From contig NZ_JAKRGF010000002.1 in the NCBI RefSeq assembly GCF_022347685.1, positions 124,001 through 188,000 of the forward strand: a stretch of DNA of 64,000 bases, written 5' to 3'. The notes beneath the pieces were generated by a model. That model was not told the origin of the DNA. It saw only the letters and a program-made list of their open reading frames with translations, and ran no database searches. The stretch's first letter is position 1. Each line of letters opens with the position of its first letter. Shown one piece after another: positions 8,240 to 15,872 of the stretch. The stretch comes from Thalassobius sp. Cn5-15. GTDB taxonomy: Bacteria; Pseudomonadota; Alphaproteobacteria; Rhodobacterales; Rhodobacteraceae. A program made the position numbers and the translations under genes.

Positions 8240-9046
8240 TTAGGGTGTCAGATTGAACACGCAGCCGTCTGAAATCAGCTCTGGCGGCGTTTTGCACAGC
8301 GCCTTTGCAACGGCGAAGGCCGCCAGCACTTTCGGCACGTAATCGCGGGTTTCAGGATAAGGCGGCACGCCTTCGTGCTTCTTCACCGCGTTTTCGCCCG
8401 CATTGTAGGCCGCCAGCGCCAATACTGGATCGTCCTGAAATTCGCGCAGCAGCCAATCCAGATAGGCCACGCCACCACGGATGTTCTGACCGGGATCCAT
8501 CGCGTCCTGTACGTCAAACCGTTCAGCAGTTGCGGGGATCAACTGCATCAGCCCCTGCGCCCCTGCCCCGCTCACCGCATCACTGCGCCCGCTGCTTTCG
8601 ACTGCAATCACCGACAGCACCAGCGCTGGCGAGACGCGGCTGTTCACACTGCTGATCAGGATCTGCGGCGCATGGGCATTGGCAATGGCCAACAGGCTGT
8701 CCAGACGCGGTGCCGCCACGGCGTTCTCTGCAGATGCGGTGGCCAATGCGGTCAGCGCTGCCTCCAAACGGCCCGGACCGGTGTCTGCAATCGCCGGGGA
8801 AACATCCTGCCAGAACCAGTCATAGCGTGCGCTTGTCACGGCAGCAGGGGCGCCTTCGCTTGCTGGCGCGGCGGCTTCAGGCACGTTTGGGCCCACCTGC
8901 ACGGTAATGCGCTTGCTGGTGCCGGGTGCCGGTGGCGTCACCTTCTTGAAGGTGAAATCAGGAAAGGGTTTCGGTCCCTCCGCCAAAAGCGGCATCGCAC
9001 ATATTGCTGCTGCACACACAGCGACTACCTTGAAAATACGCGTCAT
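8240..9046 (-). CDS. Lytic transglycosylase, SLT domain, secreted
   Basis: 268 residues from the ATG at 9044-9046 (MTRIFKVVAVCAAAICAMPLLAEG, a signal peptide); an earlier in-frame start at 9097 would bury this signal. The C-terminal half has the SLT motifs in order: VIAVESSGR with the catalytic glutamate, AQGLMQLIPATA, NIRGGVAYLDWLL and ALAAYNAGE. It would cleave peptidoglycan between N-acetylmuramic acid and N-acetylglucosamine in the periplasm. It stands back to back with the tad pilin genes, so a part in opening the wall for the pilus is possible but not shown. Confidence 0.9.
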   Translation of the reverse strand: MTRIFKVVAVCAAAICAMPLLAEGPKPFPDFTFKKVTPPAPGTSKRITVQVGPNVPEAAAPASEGAPAAVTSARYDWFWQDVSPAIADTGPGRLEAALTALATASAENAVAAPRLDSLLAIANAHAPQILISSVNSRVSPALVLSVIAVESSGRSDAVSGAGAQGLMQLIPATAERFDVQDAMDPGQNIRGGVAYLDWLLREFQDDPVLALAAYNAGENAVKKHEGVPPYPETRDYVPKVLAAFAVAKALCKTPPELISDGCVFNLTP

Positions 9047-9161
9047 ACTTGGGCTGCCCTGCCTCTGATTTGGGCGACAGTATGACATAAAGGCCAAAGC
9101 CTGACTAGAATCTGTGAATAAGTCTGAGGACTTTTATTCAAAACAAAACAAAAACAGTAGC

Positions 9162-9176
9162 TTAATGTTGTTTTAG
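9162..9176. promoter_or_regulatory. CtrA-like box upstream of first pilin gene
   Basis: TTAA-N7-TTAG (9162-9165 and 9173-9176), one base off the CtrA consensus TTAA-N7-TTAA, 174 bp upstream of the pilin start. CtrA activates pilA in Caulobacter and is present in Roseobacters. The site is a prediction. Confidence 0.35.
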
Positions 9177-9335
9177 CAAAAAAGTTCAATTGCTCCGAAG
9201 TTGCACGATTCACGCCCTATTCGCGCCCCATTCCGCGGCGAAAACAGTGTCAGCCAAGGCAACGAGGCGGAGGTGAGAGACCGCTTCGACCTTAAGCCGC
9301 CAAGGCAAACACAAACCTTTATTTGGAGAGACACC

Positions 9336-9530
9336 ATGATCAAGTTCATCAAAAACTTCCGCAAAGACGAAGACGGCGCCGTAACTGTAGACTGGGTTGT
9401 TCTGACCGCAGCCATCGTTGGCCTGGGTATCGCAGCCGTCACCACCGTTTCCAACGGCATCGACACTGCAGCCACCTCGCTGGTCACCGATCTGGCGGCC
9501 ACCTCGACCGCTGCTGAAGGTGTCAACTAA
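9336..9530 (+). CDS. Flp/Fap-type pilin, copy 1
   Basis: 64 residues, preceded by TTTGGAGAGACACC. Short positively charged leader MIKFIKNFRKDEDG, then a hydrophobic stretch AVTVDWVVLTAAIVGLGIAA; prepilin peptidase would cut G14/A15, leaving a 50-residue pilin. Mature position 5 is Asp and 6 is Trp where typical Flp pilins have Glu-Tyr. The protein is identical to copies 2 and 3. It would be the major subunit of the tad pilus exported by the Cpa/Tad machine encoded just downstream. Confidence 0.92.
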   Translation: MIKFIKNFRKDEDGAVTVDWVVLTAAIVGLGIAAVTTVSNGIDTAATSLVTDLAATSTAAEGVN

Positions 9531-9559
9531 GCCCTAAGCGCTTAGCACACTGAGACATG

Positions 9560-9588
9560 GGCCTCCTCACAGATGTGAGGGGGCCTTT
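9560..9588 (+). terminator. Terminator after pilin copy 1
   Basis: GGCCTCCTCAC (9560-9570) pairs with GTGAGGGGGCC (9575-9585), one G-U pair, loop AGAT, followed by TTT. Part of the duplicated unit, so each pilin copy has its own end signal. Confidence 0.75.
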
Positions 9589-9628
9589 GCGATTCTGCAC
9601 GTAGGCTGCAGAATCATTTCTGCGATCA

Positions 9629-9643
9629 TTAACAAATAGTTAA
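9629..9643. promoter_or_regulatory. CtrA-like box upstream of second pilin gene
   Basis: TTAA-N7-TTAA (9629-9632 and 9640-9643) is an exact match to the CtrA half-site pair, 192 bp before the copy 2 start. A further TTAACC half-site lies at 9659-9664. This unique 112-bp spacer (9600-9711) between the two duplicated units is otherwise AT-rich and holds no gene; with the flanking repeats it fills the 9531-9834 gap. Confidence 0.45.
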
Positions 9644-9834
9644 TCGAAAAATTCTGCATTAACCGGCTTCCATAAAACCACCGCGAACATACCCATAACT
9701 GACCCGAAACGCGCCCTATTCGCGCCCCATTCCGCGGCGAAAACAGTGTCAGCCAAGGCAACGAGGCGGAGGTGAGAGACCGCTTCGACCTTAAGCCGCC
9801 AAGGCAAACACAAACCTTTATTTGGAGAGACACC

Positions 9835-10029
9835 ATGATCAAGTTCATCAAAAACTTCCGCAAAGACGAAGACGGCGCCGTAACTGTAGACTGGGTTGTT
9901 CTGACCGCAGCCATCGTTGGTCTGGGCATCGCCGCCGTAACCACCGTTTCCAACGGCATCGACACTGCAGCCACTTCGCTGGTCACCGATCTGGCGGCCA
10001 CCTCGACCGCTGCTGAAGGTGTCAACTAA
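9835..10029 (+). CDS. Flp/Fap-type pilin, copy 2
   Basis: 64 residues, identical in protein sequence to copies 1 and 3. DNA differs from copy 1 at a few silent sites (for example GGT CTG GGC ATC GCC GCC against GGC CTG GGT ATC GCA GCC) and in the second half shares more of its bases with copy 3. Leader, GA cleavage site, Asp5 and Trp6 are as in copy 1. Same GGAGAGACACC ribosome site. Confidence 0.92.
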   Translation: MIKFIKNFRKDEDGAVTVDWVVLTAAIVGLGIAAVTTVSNGIDTAATSLVTDLAATSTAAEGVN

Positions 10030-10058
10030 GCCCTAAGCGCTTAGCACACTGAGACGTA

Positions 10059-10087
10059 GGCCTCCTCACAGATGTGAGGGGGCCTTT
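10059..10087 (+). terminator. Terminator after pilin copy 2
   Basis: Same hairpin as after copy 1, at a 499-bp offset, loop AGAT and TTT tail. Confidence 0.75.
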
Positions 10088-10312
10088 GCGATTCTGCAGG
10101 GCGCGTCAGCGCAGCGCGCCAACCATCAAACAAAAATGCAAATATCGCCAATTTCATAAAACAACCGCGAACATACCCTGAACTGACCCGAAACGCGCCC
10201 CATTCGCGCCCCAATCTGGGTCGATAACATCCTTAGCCAAGGCACAGAGGCGGAAGTGAGAGACCGCTTCGACACGTAAGGCCAAGGCACACACATTTTC
10301 TGGAGAGACACC

Positions 10313-10507
10313 ATGATCAAGTTCATCAAAAACTTCCGCAAAGACGAAGACGGCGCCGTAACTGTAGACTGGGTTGTTCTGACCGCAGCCATCGTTGGTC
10401 TGGGCATCGCCGCCGTAACCACCGTTTCCAACGGCATCGACACTGCAGCCACTTCGCTGGTGACCGATCTGGCGGCCACCTCGACCGCGGCCGAAGGCGT
10501 CAACTAA
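10313..10507 (+). CDS. Flp/Fap-type pilin, copy 3
   Basis: 64 residues, again identical in protein sequence to copies 1 and 2, with silent changes mainly near the 3' end (GTG ACC, GCG GCC GAA GGC). Its leader (about 10195-10312) is a diverged version of the duplicated one, keeping GGCGGA-GTGAGAGACCGCTTCGA and the GGAGAGACACC ribosome site. Coding identity with diverged flanks suggests selection or gene conversion on the coding part. Confidence 0.92.
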   Translation: MIKFIKNFRKDEDGAVTVDWVVLTAAIVGLGIAAVTTVSNGIDTAATSLVTDLAATSTAAEGVN

Positions 10508-10549
10508 GACCACCTGCTGGCGGCAAGACCGACCAGCACCAAAGTTTTC

Positions 10550-10579
10550 CGGAGCCGCCCTGCCGGGGCGGCTCCGTTG
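10550..10579 (+). terminator. Terminator after pilin copy 3
   Basis: CGGAGCCGCCC (10550-10560) pairs perfectly with GGGCGGCTCCG (10566-10576), loop TGCCG, then TTGT. Unrelated in sequence to the terminators of copies 1 and 2. Confidence 0.75.
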
Positions 10580-10670
10580 TGTAAAACAGTTTCTTTGGTA
10601 CCTCGTGCGTTTGTATGACCCCATCCGGCGCGATCCAACCTCAAGCTGGAATTTAATCGGAGTTTTTAGA

Positions 10671-10877
10671 ATGCAGAAGTTCATCAAATCCAAACTGGCG
10701 TTTTTCAAACGCGACATGTCCGGTGCTGTGACTGTCGACTGGGTGGTTCTGACCGCTGCTGTGATCGGCCTTGGGATCGGTGTTGTCACCGTTTTCTCGG
10801 ACGGCACAACAGGTGCTGCGGCGACATCAAACCAAAACCTCGCTCAGGCCATGACAGCAGCCGCGAACACAAATTAA
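10671..10877 (+). CDS. Flp/Fap-type pilin, divergent fourth paralogue
   Basis: 68 residues starting MQKFIKSKLAFFKRDMSG; cleavage expected at G18/A19, giving AVTVDWVVLTAAVIGLGIGV. It keeps the Asp5-Trp6 feature of the other three, but its C-terminal half differs. GGAG lies upstream. An in-frame start at 10605 is rejected because it adds a charged, non-leader extension. It may be a minor pilin or an older duplicate. Confidence 0.88.
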   Translation: MQKFIKSKLAFFKRDMSGAVTVDWVVLTAAVIGLGIGVVTVFSDGTTGAAATSNQNLAQAMTAAANTN

Positions 10878-10884
10878 ACACAAC

Positions 10885-10905
10885 AGCCCCGTTTGAAGCG
10901 GGGCT
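10885..10905 (+). terminator. Hairpin after fourth pilin gene
   Basis: AGCCCCG (10885-10891) and CGGGGCT (10899-10905) form a perfect stem without a T tract. It probably limits, rather than stops, read-through into cpaB. A TTAACCAT half-site (10924-10931) follows, but sits too close to the cpaB start to be a convincing activator site. Confidence 0.5.
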
Positions 10906-10944
10906 AACACACTTGCACACTTATTAACCATGAAAGGAAATCCC

Positions 10945-11817
10945 ATGCGAGCCGTCTTTGGATTGGTCCTTGTTGTTGGCCTCGGCCTGGCCGGGTTTGC
11001 CGCATACATGGTCCAGACTTATATCGCAGGCTATCAGACCGAATTGGCCAAAGCCCGCGCCACATCAAACAAAGTGGTCGAAATGCCTACGGTCGACGTC
11101 TACGTCGCCACCCGTCAGTTGAAATACGGCGAGGCGCTGGGTGAAAAGGATGTCCGCCAGATCAAATGGCCCAAGGACGCCCTGCCCGAAGGCTTCTTTA
11201 CCGAAACCGCAAAACTGTTCCCCAACCCCAATGATCCCAGCCTACGCCGTGTGGTGTTGCGTCAGATTGAGGTGAACGAACCGGTGTTGTCGCTCAAAGT
11301 GACCAAACCGGGTCAAGACGCTGGTCTGACATCGCGTCTGGAACGTGGTCAGCGCGCCTTTGCGATCAAGGTTGATGTGACCTCTGGCGTTTCTGGCTTC
11401 CTGCGTCCGGGCGACCGTGTCGATGTTTACTGGACCGGTGCGGCCAATCTGGACTCCACTGGCCGTGGCGGCTTTACCAAGCTGATCGAAAGCTCGGTTC
11501 CGCTGATTGCTGTCGACCAGACCACCAACGATGACGAGACCGAGGCGACCATCGCCCGCACCGTCACTGTTGCTGCCTCCCCTGCGCAGGTTGCTGCACT
11601 GGCTCAGGCGCAATCGACCGGGCGTCTGTCGCTGTCTCTGGTGGGTGCCCGTGATGACACCGTGGCCGAGCAGATCGAGGTGGACCAGCGTGACCTTCTG
11701 GGCATCGTCGACGCACCCGCCCCCGTAGTTCAGGCCGAAGTGCGCCCTGAGATCTGCACCATCCGCACCCGTCGCGGCGCCGAGGTGGTGGCGATCGAGA
11801 TCCCCTGCAACGACTAA
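10945..11817 (+). CDS. cpaB: Tad pilus assembly protein CpaB/RcpC
   Basis: 290 residues from the ATG at 10945, with AAAGGA 7 bases before it; the ATG at 10930 is less likely. One N-terminal membrane anchor (RAVFGLVLVVGLGLAGFAAYMV), then a SAF/RcpC-type beta domain (VYVATRQLKYGEALGEKDVRQIKWP) and RAFAIKVDVTSGVSGFLRPGDRVDVYW. CpaB proteins sit in the periplasm and help the secretin work in tad pilus biogenesis. It is followed by a hairpin and a 233-bp gap before the secretin gene. Confidence 0.92.
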   Translation: MRAVFGLVLVVGLGLAGFAAYMVQTYIAGYQTELAKARATSNKVVEMPTVDVYVATRQLKYGEALGEKDVRQIKWPKDALPEGFFTETAKLFPNPNDPSLRRVVLRQIEVNEPVLSLKVTKPGQDAGLTSRLERGQRAFAIKVDVTSGVSGFLRPGDRVDVYWTGAANLDSTGRGGFTKLIESSVPLIAVDQTTNDDETEATIARTVTVAASPAQVAALAQAQSTGRLSLSLVGARDDTVAEQIEVDQRDLLGIVDAPAPVVQAEVRPEICTIRTRRGAEVVAIEIPCND

Positions 11818-11865
11818 GGTCCGCGCAACTTGATCTTAGGGCAAACCGCCCTGTCAGATAAAAAT

Positions 11866-11887
11866 GGGCGCCTCACAGGGGGCGCCC
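11866..11887 (+). terminator. Hairpin pair after cpaB
   Basis: GGGCGCC (11866-11872) and GGCGCCC (11881-11887) form a strong stem followed by GTTGCATTT; a smaller stem AGGGC/GCCCT lies just upstream (about 11838-11852). A separate promoter for the following genes is therefore likely in 11900-12045. Confidence 0.6.
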
Positions 11888-12050
11888 GTTGCATTTCCGC
11901 CGCAGAACGCAGATGAATTGCCCAGCTTGCTCCCTACGAAAGTCAGGCATTTTCATTGATTCTTGCATATTTGCGGAAATTCGCGCAGGGTAGCCGCAAT
12001 TAAGCGGGCAACAGACCCGGATCTGAGGCGTGATCCAAAAGGCAGGTCAC

Positions 12051-13478
12051 ATGACATATCGGACTATTTTCAAAGCCGCTTGTTTCGGTTTTGCTTTGGC
12101 GACGGCGGGCAGCCTGATGCCAGAGATCGTGAATGCACAGACCTTGAAGGTCGTGAAAAGCAACACCTCGTCGTCACTGAACGTGCCGATGAACCGTGCG
12201 GTTGTGGTGGAAAGCGAAACACCTTTCGCTGAACTGTCGATTGCCAATCCGGCAATCGCAGACATCTCTTCCCTATCGGATCGCTCGATCTACGTTCTGG
12301 GCAAAGCGCCCGGCACCACGACGCTGACCCTGTTGGACGCGACCGGCAGTCTGATCACCAACGTGGACGTGGTGGTGGCGGCAGACCTGACGGAATTCAA
12401 AGAACGTCTGCGTCAAATCCTTCCCGGCGAAAAAATCGAAGTACGCTCTGCCAATGACGGCATCGTACTGTCAGGCACTGTGTCCTCCGCCCAGCGGCTG
12501 CAGCGGGCGCTGGATCTGGCGGAACGCTATGCGCCGGAACGGGTGTCAAACCTGATGAATGTCGGTGGCGTGCAGCAGGTCATGCTGAAAGTACGCTTTG
12601 CCGAAATGCAGCGCAGTGTGCGCAAATCGCTCAGCTCGTCCCTGTCACTGAACGGGATCGAAAGCGGCACCACCATCAATGGCGGCACCGGCACCACCAA
12701 CACCTCTAGCAGCGTTGCCAGTTCGTTGAGCGGCACAGTGCCGGCGGTGAACGAAAACATCGGCGCATTGCTGTTCGGGTTTGGCGTCGGGTCTGTTGAG
12801 GTTGGCCTGCTGATCGAGGCGCTGGAAAACAAAGGCGTTGTACGCACCCTGGCGGAACCCAACCTTGTGGCGCTCTCGGGCCAGGAGGCGAAATTCCTTG
12901 CCGGTGGCGAATATCCCGTACCGATCAGTCAGGAAGATGGCCGAATCACAGTAGAATTCAAACCCTTCGGTGTTGAACTGGATTTCGTTCCGCGCGTTGT
13001 GGACGGCGATCTGGTCAATCTGGAAATGAACGCTGCAGTGTCGGCGATCGACCCCACCAACGGTTTCCGCACCGAAGCCTTCACCATCGACGCCTTCCGT
13101 CGCCGCGAAACATCGACCACGGTAGAACTGCGCGACGGGCAAAGCTTTGCCATCGCGGGCCTATTGCAGGACGAATTCATCGACAGCAACGGACAGATCC
13201 CGTGGCTGGGCGACATCCCTGTTCTGGGCGCGCTGTTCCGCAGTGCTGAATACCAGCGCCAGCAGTCAGAACTGGTGGTGATTGTGTCGGCCCATCTGGT
13301 GACCCCCACCCGTGGCGAGGCGCTGGCCCTGCCCACCGACCGGATCAAACCACCGTCCGAATCGGATCTGTTCCTGTTCGGCAACGTCGCCACCGACAAG
13401 TCGCGCAAACTGAAAGGTGCGGCAGGTGAAGTGGCCCGTCAGGATTTCAACGGCTCCTATGGCTATGTGATGGAGTGA
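12051..13478 (+). CDS. cpaC: Tad pilus secretin CpaC/RcpA
   Basis: 475 residues from the ATG at 12051 (GGCAGGTC upstream). Signal peptide ending about NAQ in LMPEIVNAQTLKVV. Then pilus-secretin N-domain PMNRAVVVESETPFAELSIANPAIADI, a BON-like segment, and the secretin core (VGLLIEALENKGVVRTLAEPNLVALSGQEAKFLAGGEYPVPI, TTVELRDGQSFAIAGLL, VPVLGALFRS-type segment, ELVVIVSAHLV). It forms the outer-membrane ring through which the pilus passes. The OmpA-like gene starts 4 bases after it. Confidence 0.94.
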   Translation: MTYRTIFKAACFGFALATAGSLMPEIVNAQTLKVVKSNTSSSLNVPMNRAVVVESETPFAELSIANPAIADISSLSDRSIYVLGKAPGTTTLTLLDATGSLITNVDVVVAADLTEFKERLRQILPGEKIEVRSANDGIVLSGTVSSAQRLQRALDLAERYAPERVSNLMNVGGVQQVMLKVRFAEMQRSVRKSLSSSLSLNGIESGTTINGGTGTTNTSSSVASSLSGTVPAVNENIGALLFGFGVGSVEVGLLIEALENKGVVRTLAEPNLVALSGQEAKFLAGGEYPVPISQEDGRITVEFKPFGVELDFVPRVVDGDLVNLEMNAAVSAIDPTNGFRTEAFTIDAFRRRETSTTVELRDGQSFAIAGLLQDEFIDSNGQIPWLGDIPVLGALFRSAEYQRQQSELVVIVSAHLVTPTRGEALALPTDRIKPPSESDLFLFGNVATDKSRKLKGAAGEVARQDFNGSYGYVME

Positions 13479-13482
13479 TCAG

Positions 13483-14169
13483 ATGACTTTCAACCTGCAC
13501 TCCCCTGCCCGTTTTCTGTCGCGCGGCCTTGCCCTGACCCTGTGTTCGGCACTGGCACTTTCGGCCTGCACCACCAACAGCTACTCCAGCCTGACGGGCG
13601 AAGCGGGGGCGCTGGTCTCGGGCGGTGATTTCGGCAATGCAACGATGCACAACACGCTGGCTCAGAATGGCGAACGGCCCTTTGTCATCGATTTGGCCAA
13701 ACGGTTCGCCCAAGAGGTTCCGGGCACAGTGAACTTCGCCTTCAACTCGGCCCAGATCGACGCAGAAGCGGCTGAGGTGCTGAATGTACAGGCGCGTTGG
13801 ATCCGTCAGTTCCCTGAGGTGCGCTTTACCGTCTTCGGCCATGCAGATGCGGTGGGATCTGACAGCTACAATCGCTCTCTTGGCAAACGCCGCGCCAATG
13901 CGGTGGTGAACTATCTGGTGCGCCACGGCGTCAGCCGCAAGCGCCTGAAGGCCGTGGTCAGCCATGGCGAATCCCGTCCCCTGATCGTGACGGAATCGGC
14001 CGAACGTCGCAATCGCCGCACGGTGACCGAAGTGTCGGGCTTTGTGCAGGATGCGCCACTGGTTCTGGATGGCAAATACACGCAGATTGTGTTCCGCGAT
14101 TATGTCGCCAGCGCCGAGGTTCCGACAACGCTGACGGGTCTGGAAACCGGCATCGCTGCTGCGAACTGA
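13483..14169 (+). CDS. OmpA-family lipoprotein in tad locus
   Basis: 228 residues. Lipoprotein signal with LSAC (Cys29). C-terminal OmpA domain: FAFNSAQIDAEAAEVLNVQARWI, FTVFGHADAVGSDSYNRSLGKRRANAVVNYLVRHG, VVSHGESRPL, NRRTVTEVSG, able to bind peptidoglycan. It takes the position held by cpaD in other tad loci and is coupled to cpaC; it may anchor or pilot the secretin. A 13-bp stem terminator follows. Confidence 0.88.
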   Translation: MTFNLHSPARFLSRGLALTLCSALALSACTTNSYSSLTGEAGALVSGGDFGNATMHNTLAQNGERPFVIDLAKRFAQEVPGTVNFAFNSAQIDAEAAEVLNVQARWIRQFPEVRFTVFGHADAVGSDSYNRSLGKRRANAVVNYLVRHGVSRKRLKAVVSHGESRPLIVTESAERRNRRTVTEVSGFVQDAPLVLDGKYTQIVFRDYVASAEVPTTLTGLETGIAAAN

Positions 14170-14194
14170 TCGCCGGATAGGCACTGAATTTTAG

Positions 14195-14222
14195 ACGGGG
14201 GGCTGTTTTAACAGCCCCCCGT
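14195..14222 (+). terminator. Strong terminator after the OmpA-like gene
   Basis: ACGGGGGGCTGTT and AACAGCCCCCCGT form a perfect 13-bp stem with a TT loop, followed by TTGCATTTT. It splits the tad locus into at least two transcripts. The next 244 bp before cpaE hold no gene; a promoter for the cpaE-to-ATPase unit is expected there. Confidence 0.85.
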
Positions 14223-14466
14223 TTGCATTTTAGCCCCCCAAAATGCCGCGCGCCCGCCCCTAAGGCCTGCCGCAATTGCCCCTGAACTGCCCCAAACAAT
14301 TCCGCACAAATACGTTTTTTTAGCCCCAATTCCGCCCACATTGAGCGTGATCTTAGCCCTACTGGGAGCAGTGTGTTCGGCTATGCCGGACGGGTTGCAA
14401 CAGGACGGGATCATAACGCCATCAAGGCAACCGCCCCGTTGCATTGTAAATGTAGGACATGAGGCT

Positions 14467-15831
14467 ATGACGAGTAACGACTATACCGAAGCAGAGGTTC
14501 CACCGATCCTCGCCTGTACCATCAGCCGTGATGTGCAGAACTTTGAACTGTTGATCGACGACATGGAAGACATCATGGGCGAAGCCTGGGGTGATCTGGG
14601 TGTCGATGATGCCATTCCTTATTTCCAACAACCCGACGCCACTGCGCTGGAATTTGTTGCCATTGCGGTTGATCACGACGACGAACAGAATCTGATCGCG
14701 CTGGGTGATATCATCGCCGCCGCCAAGGAGCGGATGATCAAGGTGATCCTGATCACCCATGAGGTGACGCCGGGTGCGCTGCATCAATTGCTGCGTCAGG
14801 GCGCCGATGAATTTGTTCCCTATCCCCTGCCCGAAGGTGAGCTGCTGGCCGCGGTCGAACGTGTCCGCGCACCGGACCCTATCGTGCTGGAAACCTATGA
14901 AGAATCCGTTGAGGCCGAAGCCCCTGCTGAAGAGGCTGCGCCTGAAATCGCGGCCGATGCGCCCGCAGAACCTCCGGCTGATGCGCCTGCGGAGGCCGCG
15001 CCCGCCGCGCCCGCACCCGTTCCTGCGCCCGCTGTACAAAAATCCAGCGGCGACCATGAGGGCGTGGTGATTGCGGTGCAGGGTCTGGCCGGTGGCACCG
15101 GTGCGACGACATTGGCCGTGAACCTCGGCTGGGAACTGGCCACTATTGCCAAGAAGAAAGAAACCCCGCCGCGTGTCTGCATTCTGGATCTGGATTTGCA
15201 GTTTGGCTCTGTCTCGACCTATCTGGATCTGCCGCGCCGCGAAGCCGTCTATGAGATGCTCAGCGATACCGAGGCGATGGATGCCGATATGTTCGCACAG
15301 GCCCTGACGCCCTTTGACAGCAAGATCGACGTGCTGACGGCACCTGCCGACGTGCTGCCGCTGGATCTGGCCGAACCCGAAGACATCCAGCGTCTGATCG
15401 ACATGGCGCGCAAGCATTATGACTATGTGATCATCGACCTGCCCAAAACGCTGGTGCAGTGGACCGAAACCGTTCTGCAAGCCGCCCATATCTATTTCGC
15501 CACGATCGAAATGGACATGCGGTCTGCCCAGAACACCCTGCGCCTGAAACGGGCTTTGCAGGGCGAAGGGCTGCCCTTTGACAAGCTGCGTTTTGTCCTG
15601 AACCGGGCCCCCAAATTCACCGACCTCAGCGGCAAATCACGGGTCAAGCGTCTGGCGGACAGTCTGGACATCAAGATCGAGGTCCAACTGCCCGATGGTG
15701 GCAAGCAAATCGTGCAATCAGGCGATCACGGCACCCCTCTGGCGCAGTCCGCGGCGAAAAATCCGCTGCGCAAGGAAATCGTCAAACTGGCAGCCTCGCT
15801 GCACAAACTGAAACAGGCGGACGGCAACTAA
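14467..15831 (+). CDS. cpaE: Tad pilus localisation protein CpaE/TadZ
   Basis: 454 residues from the ATG at 14467 (ATGAGGCT just upstream). Residues 15-135 form a receiver-like domain (ILITHEVTPGALHQLLRQGADEFVPYP). Residues 143-193 are a low-complexity Ala/Pro/Glu linker. From 198 on is a MinD/ParA-like ATPase (VIAVQGLAGGTGATTLAVNL, ILDLDLQFGSVSTYLDL, YDYVIIDLPKT). The P-loop reads GGTGATT: the signature lysines of MinD are absent, as known for several TadZ proteins, so ATP turnover may be weak. It places the pilus machine at the cell pole. Confidence 0.92.
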   Translation: MTSNDYTEAEVPPILACTISRDVQNFELLIDDMEDIMGEAWGDLGVDDAIPYFQQPDATALEFVAIAVDHDDEQNLIALGDIIAAAKERMIKVILITHEVTPGALHQLLRQGADEFVPYPLPEGELLAAVERVRAPDPIVLETYEESVEAEAPAEEAAPEIAADAPAEPPADAPAEAAPAAPAPVPAPAVQKSSGDHEGVVIAVQGLAGGTGATTLAVNLGWELATIAKKKETPPRVCILDLDLQFGSVSTYLDLPRREAVYEMLSDTEAMDADMFAQALTPFDSKIDVLTAPADVLPLDLAEPEDIQRLIDMARKHYDYVIIDLPKTLVQWTETVLQAAHIYFATIEMDMRSAQNTLRLKRALQGEGLPFDKLRFVLNRAPKFTDLSGKSRVKRLADSLDIKIEVQLPDGGKQIVQSGDHGTPLAQSAAKNPLRKEIVKLAASLHKLKQADGN

Positions 15832-15872
15832 GCCGCCCGCCCTAGCGAAGACGTAAGAAAAGGGGGACTGCG

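Larger units (their letters stand above)
9213..9599 (+). repeat. Tandem duplication unit, copy 1 (leader, pilin gene, terminator)
   Basis: A 387-bp block nearly identical to 9712-10098 at an offset of exactly 499 bp with no insertions or deletions. It covers 123 bp of leader, the pilin gene and its terminator. Differences are few and mostly silent third positions in the coding part. Confidence 0.95.
9712..10098 (+). repeat. Tandem duplication unit, copy 2 (leader, pilin gene, terminator)
   Basis: Second copy of the 387-bp block. About 40 bp immediately before it (from 9670, CATAAAACC... to ...GACCCGAAACGC) are not shared with copy 1 but recur before copy 3 (from 10155), so the three leaders form a mosaic. 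Confidence 0.95.

Noticed and set aside
9213-10507. CRISPR-like or insertion-sequence repeat
   Set aside because: The repeated units are pilin genes with their own leader and terminator; there are no regular spacers, terminal inverted repeats or transposase.
10924-10931. TTAACCAT half-site as a CtrA activator site for cpaB
   Set aside because: It lies 14 bases before the cpaB start, overlapping the ribosome-site region, and has no partner half-site.
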